This document shows, piece by piece, positions 24,922-33,498 of a DNA stretch of 33,498 nucleotides. The stretch comes from Caenispirillum salinarum AK4. Lineage in GTDB: Bacteria > Pseudomonadota > Alphaproteobacteria > Rhodospirillales > Rhodospirillaceae. Each line of letters opens with the position of its first letter. Position 1 is the stretch's first letter. The notes under the pieces were generated by a model. The model was not told the origin of the DNA, searched no databases, and saw only the letters and a program-made list of their open reading frames with translations. The position numbers and the translations under genes were made by a program. The stretch spans positions 1 to 33,498 of the forward strand of contig NZ_ANHY01000027.1 in assembly GCF_000315795.1 (NCBI RefSeq), in the 5' to 3' direction.

Positions 24922-25316
24922 GCCGCCTCCGTGATCCGGATCATGCGCGCCACCACGTCGTCGAGCGCATTACCGAGAACGCGAAGAATCCGCCCGTTGC
25001 CGAGGCCGATCTCCACACGCACGTCACCGCTTGCACCGCCGTCCTCCTTGTCCTGCGCCATCTCGACGGCCAGGAACCGGGGCGCATCGTCGGGCAGCAC
25101 CCCTTGCCTCCGGGCTTCCCGGCGCCACTGGTAAATGTTATGCCGGCTGATGTCGTGGCGCCGGGCGACATCGGCGACCGTCGCGCCCGCACCCCCCACC
25201 TCCGCCAGGACATCGGCGACCGTCGCGCCCGCACCCCCCACCTCCGCCAGTATGCGGACCTTCTCCTCCATCGTCCACCGCCGGCGCCGTTCGACGCCCA
25301 GGATCTCCTACTGCAT
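24918..25316 (-). pseudogene. tnpA: IS66 TnpA (Orf1) with early stop and internal duplication
   Basis: By comparison with copy 1 the original start is ATG near 25316 (ATG CAG TAG GAG ATC), but the third codon is TAG where copy 1 has CAG. Translation could only restart at MEEKVRILAEVGGAGATVAD (25271). A 42-bp tandem duplication then repeats LAEVGGAGATVADV. The rest (ARRHDISRHNIYQWRREARRQG, FLAVEMAQDK, VRVEIGLGNGRILRV) is typical TnpA, with an N-terminal helix-turn-helix. The repeat adds 14 residues within that DNA-binding region. Confidence 0.88.
25167..25250. repeat. Perfect 42-bp tandem duplication in IS66 tnpA
   Basis: The 42 bases at 25167-25208 are repeated exactly at 25209-25250 (each starts GACATCGGCG and ends TCCGCCAG). 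The unit is 14 codons, so the frame is kept. The absence of differences suggests a recent slip or a duplication still subject to change. Confidence 0.95.
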
Positions 25317-25406
25317 GCTGCCGCCGTCGGACGTCCGACGTCGTTAACGACGTAAACTACAACCGGCAGGCCGCCGGCCGGTAGGCGGCCCTGATCGGCC
25401 GCTTAC

Positions 25407-25514
25407 GATTGATCGCGGTGCCGACGTGCGACGATGCTCCGTGCGAACGCGTCCGGCACAAAGTTCGGAATGCGGCGCGCCTTCCGGTTCGGAATGGAAC
25501 AGACCCGGAATGCG
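25407..25514. other. Short stretch between IS66 end and tRNA terminator
   Basis: No gene. GTTCGGAATG occurs twice (near 25464 and 25485). The island-chromosome junction should lie here or at the tRNA 3' end. Confidence 0.4.
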
Positions 25515-25548
25515 AAACCCCCGGAAACGCCAGCGTTTCCGGGGGTTT
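25515..25548 (-). terminator. Strong hairpin terminator after tRNA-Lys
   Basis: AAACCCCCGGAAACGC (25515-25530) pairs perfectly with GCGTTTCCGGGGGTTT (25533-25548). It begins 4 bases beyond the tRNA CCA end, read on the minus strand. The stem ends in T-rich bases on both strands, so it could stop transcription from either side. Confidence 0.8.
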
Positions 25549-25552
25549 GAAT

Positions 25553-25628
<76 letters not shown>

Positions 25629-25783
25629 GCAGTGTCTGCGGTGACCTCACCGTCCCGTCTTTCCGCCGTTGCGGCGGGTGGTCCGTCGCGGTGAGGGGCG
25701 CTTTATACAAAAGCCTCCGAACCCCTGCAACACCTTTTTTGCACTTTTTTCAACGTTCCGAACACGCCCGCCGACCGGCGCGC

Positions 25784-26941
25784 TCAGGGTTCTTCGTAAC
25801 CGCCCCGGCGGCCCATCTGGACGTCGCGGTGGACGTGCACGCTCATCAGGCAGCCGAACCCGATCATCAGCGTCAGCATGGCCGTCCCGCCGTAGGAGAT
25901 CAGCGGCAGCGGCACGCCGACCACCGGGATCAGCCCCATCACCATGGCGATGTTGATGAAAATGTAGAGAAAGAACGTCGTCGTGATGCCGATCGCCACC
26001 AGGCGCCCGAACTGGTGCCGGCTGCGTATGGCAATGGCAAAGCCGTAGATCAGCACGACGACGTACAGCGCCAGCAGCACCAGCCCGCCGGCCATGCCGA
26101 ACTCTTCCGCCATCATGGTGAAAATGAAGTCCGTCTGGCGCTCGGGCAGGAAGTTCAAGTGGCTCTGCGTGCCCTGAAGAAAACCCTTGCCGAACACGCC
26201 GCCCGAGCCCAGGGCGATCTTGCTCTGCAGTATGTGGTAGCCGGTGCCCAGCGGGTCGTTCTCCGGGTTCAGGAAGGTCAGCACGCGCGCCTTCTGGTAG
26301 TCGCGCAGAAAGCCCCATGCAATGGGCACCGCGGCCACGGCCAGGCCCAGCACCACGCCGAACTTCCACAGCCGCACGCCGGCCATGAAAAAGATCACGC
26401 CCGAGCCCGCGATCAACATCAGGGCCGTCCCCAGGTCCGGCTGCTTGAGCACCAGGGCCGCCGGCGCGAACACCATGAGCATGGGCGGAACCAGATAGAA
26501 CGGCCGCCCCACGTCCTCCAGCGACGCACCATGGAAATAGCGCGCCAGCGCCAGCACCAGCGCGACCTTCATCAACTCGGACGGCTGGAGCTGGAAGAAG
26601 CCCAGGTCGATCCAGCGCTGCGCCCCCATGCCGATGGAGCCGCGCACCTCCACCCCCACCAGCAGGACGAACACCACCCCGTAGATGGGATAGGCCCACC
26701 GCATGAGCTGGCGCACGTCGATCATGGCGATGACCAGCATGACGCCCAGACCCACGGCGTAGCGCACCATCTGCCGGCTGGCCCACGGGTCCCAGGCCCC
26801 GTTGGCCGCCGAATAGAGCATGAGGAAGCCGACACCTGCGATCAGCGAAATGAAGAACACCAGGCTCCAGCTCACCTGCCAGAGCTTTTCGCCAAAGGTC
26901 ATGTCGCCGCGGCGCAGGCGCGGAGAGAGGAATTCCGACAT
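25784..26941 (-). CDS. rodA: RodA, SEDS-family peptidoglycan glycosyltransferase
   Basis: 385 residues, ATG 26941, 3 bases after the mrdA stop. The protein has about ten hydrophobic segments and SEDS motifs: GVEVRGSIGMGAQRWIDLG, LQPSELMKVALVLALARY, KQPDLGTALM, GTGYHILQSKIALGSGGVFGKG and PLPLISYGGTAMLT. RodA polymerises lipid II into glycan strands in the elongasome with PBP2, MreB, MreC and MreD at the inner membrane. It is the last gene of the operon; tRNA-Lys follows 155 bases later. Length and motifs are normal. Confidence 0.97.
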   Translation of the reverse strand: MSEFLSPRLRRGDMTFGEKLWQVSWSLVFFISLIAGVGFLMLYSAANGAWDPWASRQMVRYAVGLGVMLVIAMIDVRQLMRWAYPIYGVVFVLLVGVEVRGSIGMGAQRWIDLGFFQLQPSELMKVALVLALARYFHGASLEDVGRPFYLVPPMLMVFAPAALVLKQPDLGTALMLIAGSGVIFFMAGVRLWKFGVVLGLAVAAVPIAWGFLRDYQKARVLTFLNPENDPLGTGYHILQSKIALGSGGVFGKGFLQGTQSHLNFLPERQTDFIFTMMAEEFGMAGGLVLLALYVVVLIYGFAIAIRSRHQFGRLVAIGITTTFFLYIFINIAMVMGLIPVVGVPLPLISYGGTAMLTLMIGFGCLMSVHVHRDVQMGRRGGYEEP

Positions 26942-26944
26942 GCC

Positions 26945-28966
26945 TCAGGTCTCCCGCGGGTTTCTGGCGGCCGGGGGCCGGGCCGGCAGGGGAATGGTCC
27001 GCCCGTCGTCGTCGACGATCACTGCCGCCTCGCCGTCCTGCGCGCCGTCCACGGCCGCCGTCTCGGGGGCCGGACGGTTTTCCGGCGGCAGGGTCAGCAT
27101 TTCCTCGGGCGACGGATGGCGGCGCGACGGGTCCAGGAGGACACATTTTTCCATCACCTTCTTGGCAATGGGCGCCGCCGCGGTGGACCCGCCGCCGCCG
27201 TGCTCCACCACAACCGCGCAGGCATAGCGCGGATTCTCGGCGGGCGCATAGGCCACGAACAGGGCATGATCGCGATACTTCCAGGGCAGTTCCTCGTTTT
27301 TCAACACGCCCGTCTGCCGCTCGCTCATGGTGATCCGGCGCACCTGAGAGGTGCCGGTCTTTCCGGCCATCTCCACCCCCTCGGTCTCCAGGGCCGAGCT
27401 GCGGGCGGTGCCGCGGGCGCCGTTGACCACCTCGTGCATGCCCTTGCGCACGATGTCCATGGACTGGCGCGCGATGCCCAGCGGCTCCAGCTCGGGCGAT
27501 GGCCGCGGCGCGAGGGTGCCGTCCTTGGTCATGACGTGGCGCGTGAGCACAGGCTTGACCGCCAGCCCGCTGGCCAGGCGCGCCGTCATGGTCGCCAGTT
27601 GCAGCGGCGTCGTCAGCACGTAGCCCTGGCCGATGCCGGCCACCAGCGTCTCGCCCTTGTGCCAGGGCTGGTCCAGGGTGGCGCGCTTCCAGGCGACCGT
27701 GGGAACCAGGCCCGACCGCTCGTGCGGCAGCCCGACGTCCACCGGACGCCCCAGCCCGAAGCGGTGGGACATTTCGGCGATGCGGTCGATGCCCACCCGC
27801 TTGGCGATCTCGTAGAAGTACACGTCGCAGGACTGCGCCAGTGCCTCCACCAGGTCCACGTTGCCGTGGCCCCAGCGCTTCCAGCAGTGGAATCGCTGGT
27901 TGCCCAGCGTCATGTGGCCGGGGCAGTAGACGGTGTTCTCGGGCTTGATGACGCCCGCCTCCAGCGCCGCCAGGGCCACCACCATCTTGTAGGTGGAGCC
28001 CGGCGCGTACTGGCCGCCCACGGGCTTGTTGGTGAGCGGCGCATGGTCGTTGCCCACCAGCGCCTGCCACTCCGCGTGGCTGAGCCCGCGGTTGAAGGCG
28101 TTGGGGTCGTAGGCGGGGTTGGACACCATGGCGAGCACTTCGCCGGTGTGCACGTCCATCAGCACGACCGACGCGCTTTCATCGCCCAGCACCTCGGTGG
28201 TGTAGCGCTGCAGGCGGGCATCCAGCGTCACCGGGAGTTCTGCGCCGGGCTCGCCCTCCTCGCGGCGCAGTTCGCGGATGACGCGGCCGACGGCGTTGAC
28301 CTCCACCTGGCTGGTGCCGCCGGTGCCGCGCAGGGCCAAATCGAATTCCTTCTCGATGCCGGCCTTGCCGATGCGAAAGCCCGGAAGCTCCAGCAGCGGG
28401 TCGCCGGTCAGGTCGTCCTCGGACACGGCGGCCACGTAGCCCAGAACGTGGGCGAAATCCTCGCCCCACGGGTAGGCGCGGGCTAGGCCCTCGTCGATGA
28501 TGACGCCCGGCAGGTCGGGCGCGTTGACCTGGATGCGCGCCATTTCGTCCCACGACAGGTTCTCGCGCACCGTCACCGGCACGAAGCCGCGCTTGCGCTC
28601 AAGCTCGCGGACCACGCGCTGGCGGTCGCGGTCGGTCAGGTCGATGATGCGGCCAAGGGCGTCCAGCGTCATGTCGACGTTGTCGGTCTGCTCGCGCACG
28701 ATCAGGACGCGGAAGTTCTGCTTGTTGATGGCCAGCGGCACGCCGAACCGGTCCACCAGCCGGCCGCGCGGTGGCGGCAGCAGCCGGATGTTGATGCGGT
28801 TTTCCTCGGCGAGCGTCTTGTAGCGGTCGGACTCCACGACCTGCAGGTAGTACATGCGCCCGGCCAGCGCCGCCACGAGCGTCGCCTTGCCCGCCCCCAG
28901 CCCGATGGCGCGGCGGGAGAACAGCTTGGCGCGGTCGCCCTGGCGGCCGTTGGAGGAACGCAGCAT
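26945..28966 (-). CDS. mrdA: Penicillin-binding protein 2, peptidoglycan transpeptidase
   Basis: 673 residues from ATG 28966 (MLRSSNGRQGDRAKLFSRRA), which begins 1 base after the mreD stop. A single N-terminal membrane helix (about 20-40) is followed by the PBP dimerisation domain (RGRLVDRFGVPLAINKQNF and the region to about 220) and the transpeptidase domain: active-site Ser in APGSTYKMVV, SCD in QSCDVYFYE and KTG in MAGKTGTSQV. It cross-links new glycan strands during side-wall growth together with RodA. An upstream in-frame extension to 28999 overlaps mreD and is less likely. Confidence 0.97.
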   Translation of the reverse strand: MLRSSNGRQGDRAKLFSRRAIGLGAGKATLVAALAGRMYYLQVVESDRYKTLAEENRINIRLLPPPRGRLVDRFGVPLAINKQNFRVLIVREQTDNVDMTLDALGRIIDLTDRDRQRVVRELERKRGFVPVTVRENLSWDEMARIQVNAPDLPGVIIDEGLARAYPWGEDFAHVLGYVAAVSEDDLTGDPLLELPGFRIGKAGIEKEFDLALRGTGGTSQVEVNAVGRVIRELRREEGEPGAELPVTLDARLQRYTTEVLGDESASVVLMDVHTGEVLAMVSNPAYDPNAFNRGLSHAEWQALVGNDHAPLTNKPVGGQYAPGSTYKMVVALAALEAGVIKPENTVYCPGHMTLGNQRFHCWKRWGHGNVDLVEALAQSCDVYFYEIAKRVGIDRIAEMSHRFGLGRPVDVGLPHERSGLVPTVAWKRATLDQPWHKGETLVAGIGQGYVLTTPLQLATMTARLASGLAVKPVLTRHVMTKDGTLAPRPSPELEPLGIARQSMDIVRKGMHEVVNGARGTARSSALETEGVEMAGKTGTSQVRRITMSERQTGVLKNEELPWKYRDHALFVAYAPAENPRYACAVVVEHGGGGSTAAAPIAKKVMEKCVLLDPSRRHPSPEEMLTLPPENRPAPETAAVDGAQDGEAAVIVDDDGRTIPLPARPPAARNPRET

Positions 28967-28967
28967 C

Positions 28968-29483
28968 TCAGGCGTCCTTGATAAGAAGCATCTGGGCACG
29001 GGCCATCAGCCAGCCCACCACCGGGTACAGCGCCACCGTCAGCAGGTACTCCACGCCGATGGTCTGAAGGTCGACAATGTCGCCATAGAGCACGGACACC
29101 GCAAGCCAGCGCGTCCCCGCCGCCGCCAAGGCGACGATGGCGAACGCCCACCAGGTCACGATGAACGGCTTGCCGTTGAAGAACTTGTACTGGCCGACGA
29201 CGATGGCCGAGGCGATGACCAGCATCAGCGCGCCCGAGCCCAGCGGTGCGCCGGTCAGGATGTCCTCGAACAGCCCCAGCGCGAAGGCCGAGCCATAGCG
29301 GAACAGGTCCGGCCGATAGACCGACCAGTAATACACGCCGATCAGCGACAGCATGGGGCCGACGCGCACCATGCCGGGCACGTGAGTCGGCGTCGCGGCG
29401 ATGAGCACGAGCATGAGGACAAGGACGAACGGCACCATGTGCCGCGCCATCACATCCATCCGCTGCCACAGGGTGGGACGCAT
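28968..29483 (-). CDS. mreD: MreD, rod-shape membrane protein
   Basis: 171 residues, ATG 29483. It is almost entirely hydrophobic with five or six membrane helices (VPFVLVLMLVLIAAT, SLIGVYYWSVYRP, MLVIASAIVVGQY, WWAFAIVALAAAG, LLTVALYPVVGWLM). DLFRYGSAFALGLFEDILTG is the conserved MreD motif. It links MreC and MreB to the elongation machinery. It sits between mreC and mrdA in the standard order. Confidence 0.95.
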   Translation of the reverse strand: MRPTLWQRMDVMARHMVPFVLVLMLVLIAATPTHVPGMVRVGPMLSLIGVYYWSVYRPDLFRYGSAFALGLFEDILTGAPLGSGALMLVIASAIVVGQYKFFNGKPFIVTWWAFAIVALAAAGTRWLAVSVLYGDIVDLQTIGVEYLLTVALYPVVGWLMARAQMLLIKDA

Positions 29484-29569
29484 CGCCGATCTGCTTTTCG
29501 AAACCAGTCACATACCAAGAAGCCGGGCCGAGGGATCGGGCGGAGCCGCCCCTCTACCGCCGTCGGGCG

Positions 29570-30427
29570 CTAGTCCAGCGCCGCGCCTGTCAGGATGCCG
29601 TCGAGACCATAGTCCAGCGCGCGCACCATCTCCAGCCGGTCGCGCTGAACATAGGGCGCGACGCGCACCACGCCATCCTCCACCGAGGCCACCACGCCCA
29701 CCGGCAGCCCCATGGGGAAAGCTCCCGCCACGCCCGAGGTGGTCACCAGGTCGCCCGGCGCCACGCCGGCATTGGCCGGCAGGTAGATCAGCCGCGGCCG
29801 GTCGGTGTTCTCGCCGGCCAGGATGGCCCGCTGGCGGCCCTCGCCCACCATGACCGGAATGCGCGAGTTGATATCGGTCAGCAGCAGCACGCGCGACGCC
29901 CGTGCCCCCACCTCGGCGACGCGGCCAACCAGGCCTTCGCCGGTCATTACCGCCTGTCCCTTGCGCAGCCCGTCGGAGCGGCCGGCCAGCATGAGCAGGC
30001 TGTGGGCGAACGCACCGCCCGTGTCGGCGACCACACGCCCCGTGATGTACGAAGCCTGCGGCGCCGGGGCGTAGTTCAACAGCGCCTTCAGGGCGTCATT
30101 CTCCGCCTCCAGCTGGCGGGCGACCATCTGCCAGCGCAGCAGGCGGGCGTTCTCGGCCGTCAGGCGGGCGTTCTCGTCATGCAGGTGCATCAGGCCCTGC
30201 ACGTACTCCACGCCATCGGCCACGCTTTCGGCGGGCCGGGAAATCACGTCCAGCACGGGCGCCACCGCATCGGCGACGGTGGTACGAAGACGTTCCACCG
30301 CAACGGTGTCAGCCTTGCCCAGCAGCATCAGCGCGAAGGCAGCGACCACCAGTGCCACCACCGCGAACCGCTGCATCACGCCTTTCAGCGCGCCCAGCCG
30401 GTTCATGGCCATGATCGACTGCTTCAC
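29570..30427 (-). CDS. mreC: MreC, rod-shape determining protein
   Basis: 285 residues, ATG 30427; internal ATGs at MAMNRL and MQRF are possible starts. One membrane helix (FAVVALVVAAFALMLLG, about 21-37) is followed by a periplasmic coiled coil (HDENARLTAENARLLRWQMV, RQLEAENDALKALL, about 82-118) and the beta-rich domain (ITGRVVADTGGAF, GLVGRVAEVG, DLVTTSGVAGAFPMGLPVGVV). MreC organises PBP2 and RodA. Gap to mreD is 86 bases with a small GGGCGG/CCGCCC hairpin. Confidence 0.96.
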   Translation of the reverse strand: MKQSIMAMNRLGALKGVMQRFAVVALVVAAFALMLLGKADTVAVERLRTTVADAVAPVLDVISRPAESVADGVEYVQGLMHLHDENARLTAENARLLRWQMVARQLEAENDALKALLNYAPAPQASYITGRVVADTGGAFAHSLLMLAGRSDGLRKGQAVMTGEGLVGRVAEVGARASRVLLLTDINSRIPVMVGEGRQRAILAGENTDRPRLIYLPANAGVAPGDLVTTSGVAGAFPMGLPVGVVASVEDGVVRVAPYVQRDRLEMVRALDYGLDGILTGAALD

Positions 30428-30507
30428 GAGGACGGTCCCCTACTGCTTGGCCGACGCACCCCCCTTCAAGGACGCGCGCCCGCCGGTCTCTCGCTCTCTC
30501 ACCCTCA

Positions 30508-30539
30508 GAGCCCGACCCGAGAGTCGGCCGGGTCGGCTC
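30508..30539. promoter_or_regulatory. Hairpin in the mreB-mreC gap
   Basis: GAGCCCGACCC (30508-30518) pairs with GGGTCGGCTC (30530-30539) with one bulged C. The 182-base gap between mreB and mreC is long for this operon. No T-run follows on the minus strand, so it may only reduce read-through and adjust mreC levels against abundant mreB. Confidence 0.45.
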
Positions 30540-30609
30540 AGGCTTTCAAGCCGTCCAGGACCTCCGCCGGTTCGGCACCGCCCCGCCCCCGGGTCCGGCG
30601 CCGCCGATC

Positions 30610-31656
<1,047 letters not shown>

Positions 31657-31702
31657 TCACTCAGCCAAGCTTTGCCATTCGTTGTGGCTTCGGGATTCGA
31701 CA

Positions 31703-31728
31703 ATGCCGGAGGACTCACCCTCCGGCAT
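31703..31728 (-). terminator. Hairpin between leuA and mreB
   Basis: ATGCCGGAGG (31703-31712) pairs perfectly with CCTCCGGCAT (31719-31728) around ACTCAC. It is 62 bases after the leuA stop on the minus strand and the T-run is weak (TTGTCGAATCC). It probably ends leuA transcripts; mreB would then have its own promoter in 31651-31702. Confidence 0.6.
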
Positions 31729-31789
31729 GGTCTTATCCCTATAGTCTGCCGTCCGTGGCAACAAGCGAAAACCACGAACGGCGACCAAT

Positions 31790-33340
31790 TCACGCACTCA
31801 TCGCCGCCGGCGCGGTTTTTTCGCGCTTCACCAGCAGCTTGTTCAGGGCGGTCACGTAGGCCTTCGCCGACGCCACCAGCGTATCCGTGTCCGAGCCCTG
31901 GCCGTTGACGGTCTTGCCGCCCTCCTCCAGCCGCACGGTCACCTCGGCCTGGGCGTCGGTGCCCTGGGTGACGGCGTGGACCTGGTAGAGCTGCAGCCGC
32001 GCCGTCGTCGGCACCAATGCCTTGATGGCCTTGAAGGTCGCATCGACGGGGCCGTCGCCCTCGGCCGTGTGGGTCTTGCGCTCGCCGTCGATTTCCAGCG
32101 TCAGCTCGGCCGTCTGCGGCTTCTTGGAGCCCGCCATGACCGACAGCTCCACGACCTTGATGCGGTCCCGGGCGCGCAGAATCTCGTCGTCGATCAGCGC
32201 CGCGACGTCCTCGTCGAACACCTCTTTCTTCAGGTCCGCTAGGTCCTTGAAGCGCTTGAAGGCGTCGTTCAGCTTGTCGTCGTCGAGCGTGTAACCCAGC
32301 TCGCGCACCTTGTCGCGGAAGGCCGCCCGGCCCGAATGCTTGCCCATGACCAGCGTGGACTTGGTCAGCCCGACGCTTTCCGGCGTCATGATTTCATAGG
32401 TCTGGGCGTTCTTGAGCATGCCGTCCTGGTGGATGCCGCTTTCGTGCGCGAACGCGTTCTTGCCGACGATCGCCTTGTTGGGCTGCACCGTGAAGCCGGT
32501 GATGGTGGACACCAGCTTGGAGGCGCGCGTGATCAGCGTCGTGTCGATGCCGGTGTCGTAGGGCATGCGGTCGGCGCGGGTGCGCAGGGCCATGACGATC
32601 TCTTCCATGGCGGCGTTGCCCGCGCGCTCGCCCAGGCCGTTGACCGTGCATTCCACCTGACGGGCGCCCGCGTTCACCGCCGCGAGGCTGTTGGCGACGG
32701 CGAGCCCCAGGTCGTTGTGGCAATGGACCGAGAAGACGGCCTTGTCGGCGTTGGGCACGCGCTCGATCAGCATGGCGATCAGGGCGGCATACTCGTCCGG
32801 CACGGCGTAGCCCACCGTGTCGGGAATGTTGATGGTGGTCGCGCCGGCGGCGATGGCAGCCTCCACGCAGCGGCACAGGAAGTCCGGCTCGGTGCGCGAT
32901 CCATCCTCGGCCGACCACTCGACGTCGTCTACCTTCGACCGCGCATAGGCGACACTGTCCTTGACCGCCTGCAGAACGGTCTCGGGCTCCATCTGCAGCT
33001 TGAACTTCATGTGCAGCGGGCTGGTGGAGATGAAGGTGTGGATGCGCTTGCGCGGCGCCGGGTCCAGCGCTTCCGCCGCACGGTCGATGTCGGCCTTGGT
33101 GGCGCGGGCCAGGCCGGCGATGATGGCCCGTCCGCTTTGCTTCGCGACCTGGTTGACCGCTTCGAAATCCCCGCGCGAGGCGATGGGGAAACCGGCCTCG
33201 ATCACGTCCACGCCCATCTGTTCCAGCAGTGCGGCGATGCGGCACTTTTCCTCCAGGTTCATGGAGGCGCCGGGGCTCTGCTCGCCGTCGCGCAGGGTGG
33301 TGTCGAAGATGATGACGCGGTCGGCAGACTGGGGGGACAT
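31790..33340 (-). CDS. leuA: 2-isopropylmalate synthase
   Basis: 516 residues from ATG 33340 (MSPQSADRVIIFDTTLRDGE), chosen because LeuA homology begins there; an in-frame upstream start at 33403 would add 21 unrelated residues. It condenses acetyl-CoA and 2-oxoisovalerate, the first step of leucine synthesis. Visible are TLRDGEQSPGASM, the metal-site HCHNDLGLAVANSL and NGLGERAGNAAMEE. The C-terminal regulatory domain (about 380-510, AELTLEIDGERKTHTAEGDG, VTVRLEEGGKTVNGQGSDTD) binds leucine for feedback inhibition. Length is normal. It is a separate unit from mreB by virtue of the intervening hairpin. Confidence 0.97.
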   Translation of the reverse strand: MSPQSADRVIIFDTTLRDGEQSPGASMNLEEKCRIAALLEQMGVDVIEAGFPIASRGDFEAVNQVAKQSGRAIIAGLARATKADIDRAAEALDPAPRKRIHTFISTSPLHMKFKLQMEPETVLQAVKDSVAYARSKVDDVEWSAEDGSRTEPDFLCRCVEAAIAAGATTINIPDTVGYAVPDEYAALIAMLIERVPNADKAVFSVHCHNDLGLAVANSLAAVNAGARQVECTVNGLGERAGNAAMEEIVMALRTRADRMPYDTGIDTTLITRASKLVSTITGFTVQPNKAIVGKNAFAHESGIHQDGMLKNAQTYEIMTPESVGLTKSTLVMGKHSGRAAFRDKVRELGYTLDDDKLNDAFKRFKDLADLKKEVFDEDVAALIDDEILRARDRIKVVELSVMAGSKKPQTAELTLEIDGERKTHTAEGDGPVDATFKAIKALVPTTARLQLYQVHAVTQGTDAQAEVTVRLEEGGKTVNGQGSDTDTLVASAKAYVTALNKLLVKREKTAPAAMSA

Positions 33341-33498
33341 GAAACTCTCGCAAGACTGGCGGGACGGAAGACTAGGGCAAGAATAGACCGGGCGCTGTGC
33401 CATCCGTCACTGGCGACGCCGGCTGCACCGCAAGGCGCCGGCGGACTGGCGGGGTCGGCCGCCCCAGCCGCCGTCCCCCCCCCCTCCCCCGCCGGCGA
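33341..33498. other. leuA upstream region
   Basis: About 160 bases, very GC-rich, with an uninterrupted run of ten C (about 33475-33484) near the window edge. No leader peptide with leucine codons is evident. The leuA promoter cannot be pinned down. Confidence 0.4.

Larger units (their letters stand above)
24742..25406 (-). mobile_element. IS66-family element, partial (copy 2)
   Basis: The outer end is at 25406: on the minus strand it starts GTAAGCGGCC, the IS66 terminal signature. tnpA and the beginning of tnpB follow; the rest of tnpB, all of tnpC and the other end are missing. The leader has the 16-bp palindrome ACGTCGTTAACGACGT (25338-25353), largely shared with copy 1. The element lies between the integrase gene and tRNA-Lys. 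Confidence 0.82.

Noticed and set aside
25167-25250. Possible CRISPR-like repeat array
   Set aside because: Two directly adjacent identical 42-bp units without spacers, inside tnpA and in frame. No CRISPR array was seen anywhere in the window.
25647-28070. An 807-codon minus-strand frame over the same genes
   Set aside because: It overlaps rodA and mrdA in another frame, and the Gly/Arg/Ala-rich translation has no family resemblance.
25691-28486. A 931-codon open frame on the plus strand across rodA and mrdA
   Set aside because: It is the antisense shadow of two well-conserved genes in GC-rich DNA, with low-complexity His/Gln/Arg composition and no domain.

Overview
The window looks like one end of a chromosomal island in a GC-rich alphaproteobacterium, joined to a conserved housekeeping locus. 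The right 8 kb (about 25.55-33.5 kb, all minus strand) reads leuA, mreB, mreC, mreD, mrdA (PBP2), rodA and then tRNA-Lys(CTT). The proteins are full length with intact motifs. This gene order suggests a Rhodospirillales-type alphaproteobacterium; that placement is inferred from order and composition, not from a search.

Left of the tRNA-Lys gene everything looks acquired. Next to the tRNA lie a broken IS66 copy, a pRiA4b ORF-3-like fragment and an excisionase-like gene plus tyrosine integrase (22.65-24.25 kb) pointing at the tRNA. This is the usual layout of an element integrated at a tRNA gene. No second copy of the tRNA end was found, so the far island boundary is probably outside the window.

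The island interior holds three modules. (1) 3.4-8.1 kb, plus strand: an HTH/excisionase-like gene whose start codon lies in a 12-bp inverted repeat, two overlapping tyrosine recombinases, and three small genes. The first recombinase appears to have Asp in place of its catalytic Tyr. (2) 14.6-16.35 kb, minus strand: overlapping parA-parB. A perfect 16-bp palindrome with the layout of parS (12 of 16 bases match the canonical site) occurs exactly twice, once just after parB and once just after module 1. It is a good candidate for this system's own centromere. (3) 16.6-20.2 kb, minus strand: an OLD-family ATPase/TOPRIM nuclease followed by a UvrD-like helicase, overlapping. This is the gene pair of the Gabija anti-phage system.

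Between the two parS-like sites (8.2-14.5 kb) is a pile of insertion sequences and fragments: IS3, the start of an IS110 element, an intact-looking IS256 transposase, the C-terminal part of a large serine recombinase, a truncated IS21 with frameshifted istA, and an IS66 end. Other remnants are an IS256 transposase at 2.0-3.0 kb and a decayed IS66 TnpC at 20.6-21.1 kb. The left 2 kb holds an Uma2-like protein, one unknown gene and an apparent fragment of an ABC-transporter ATPase.

The likely history is a plasmid-like or integrative element with its own recombinases, partition system and phage defence, now fixed near tRNA-Lys and heavily damaged by insertion sequences.
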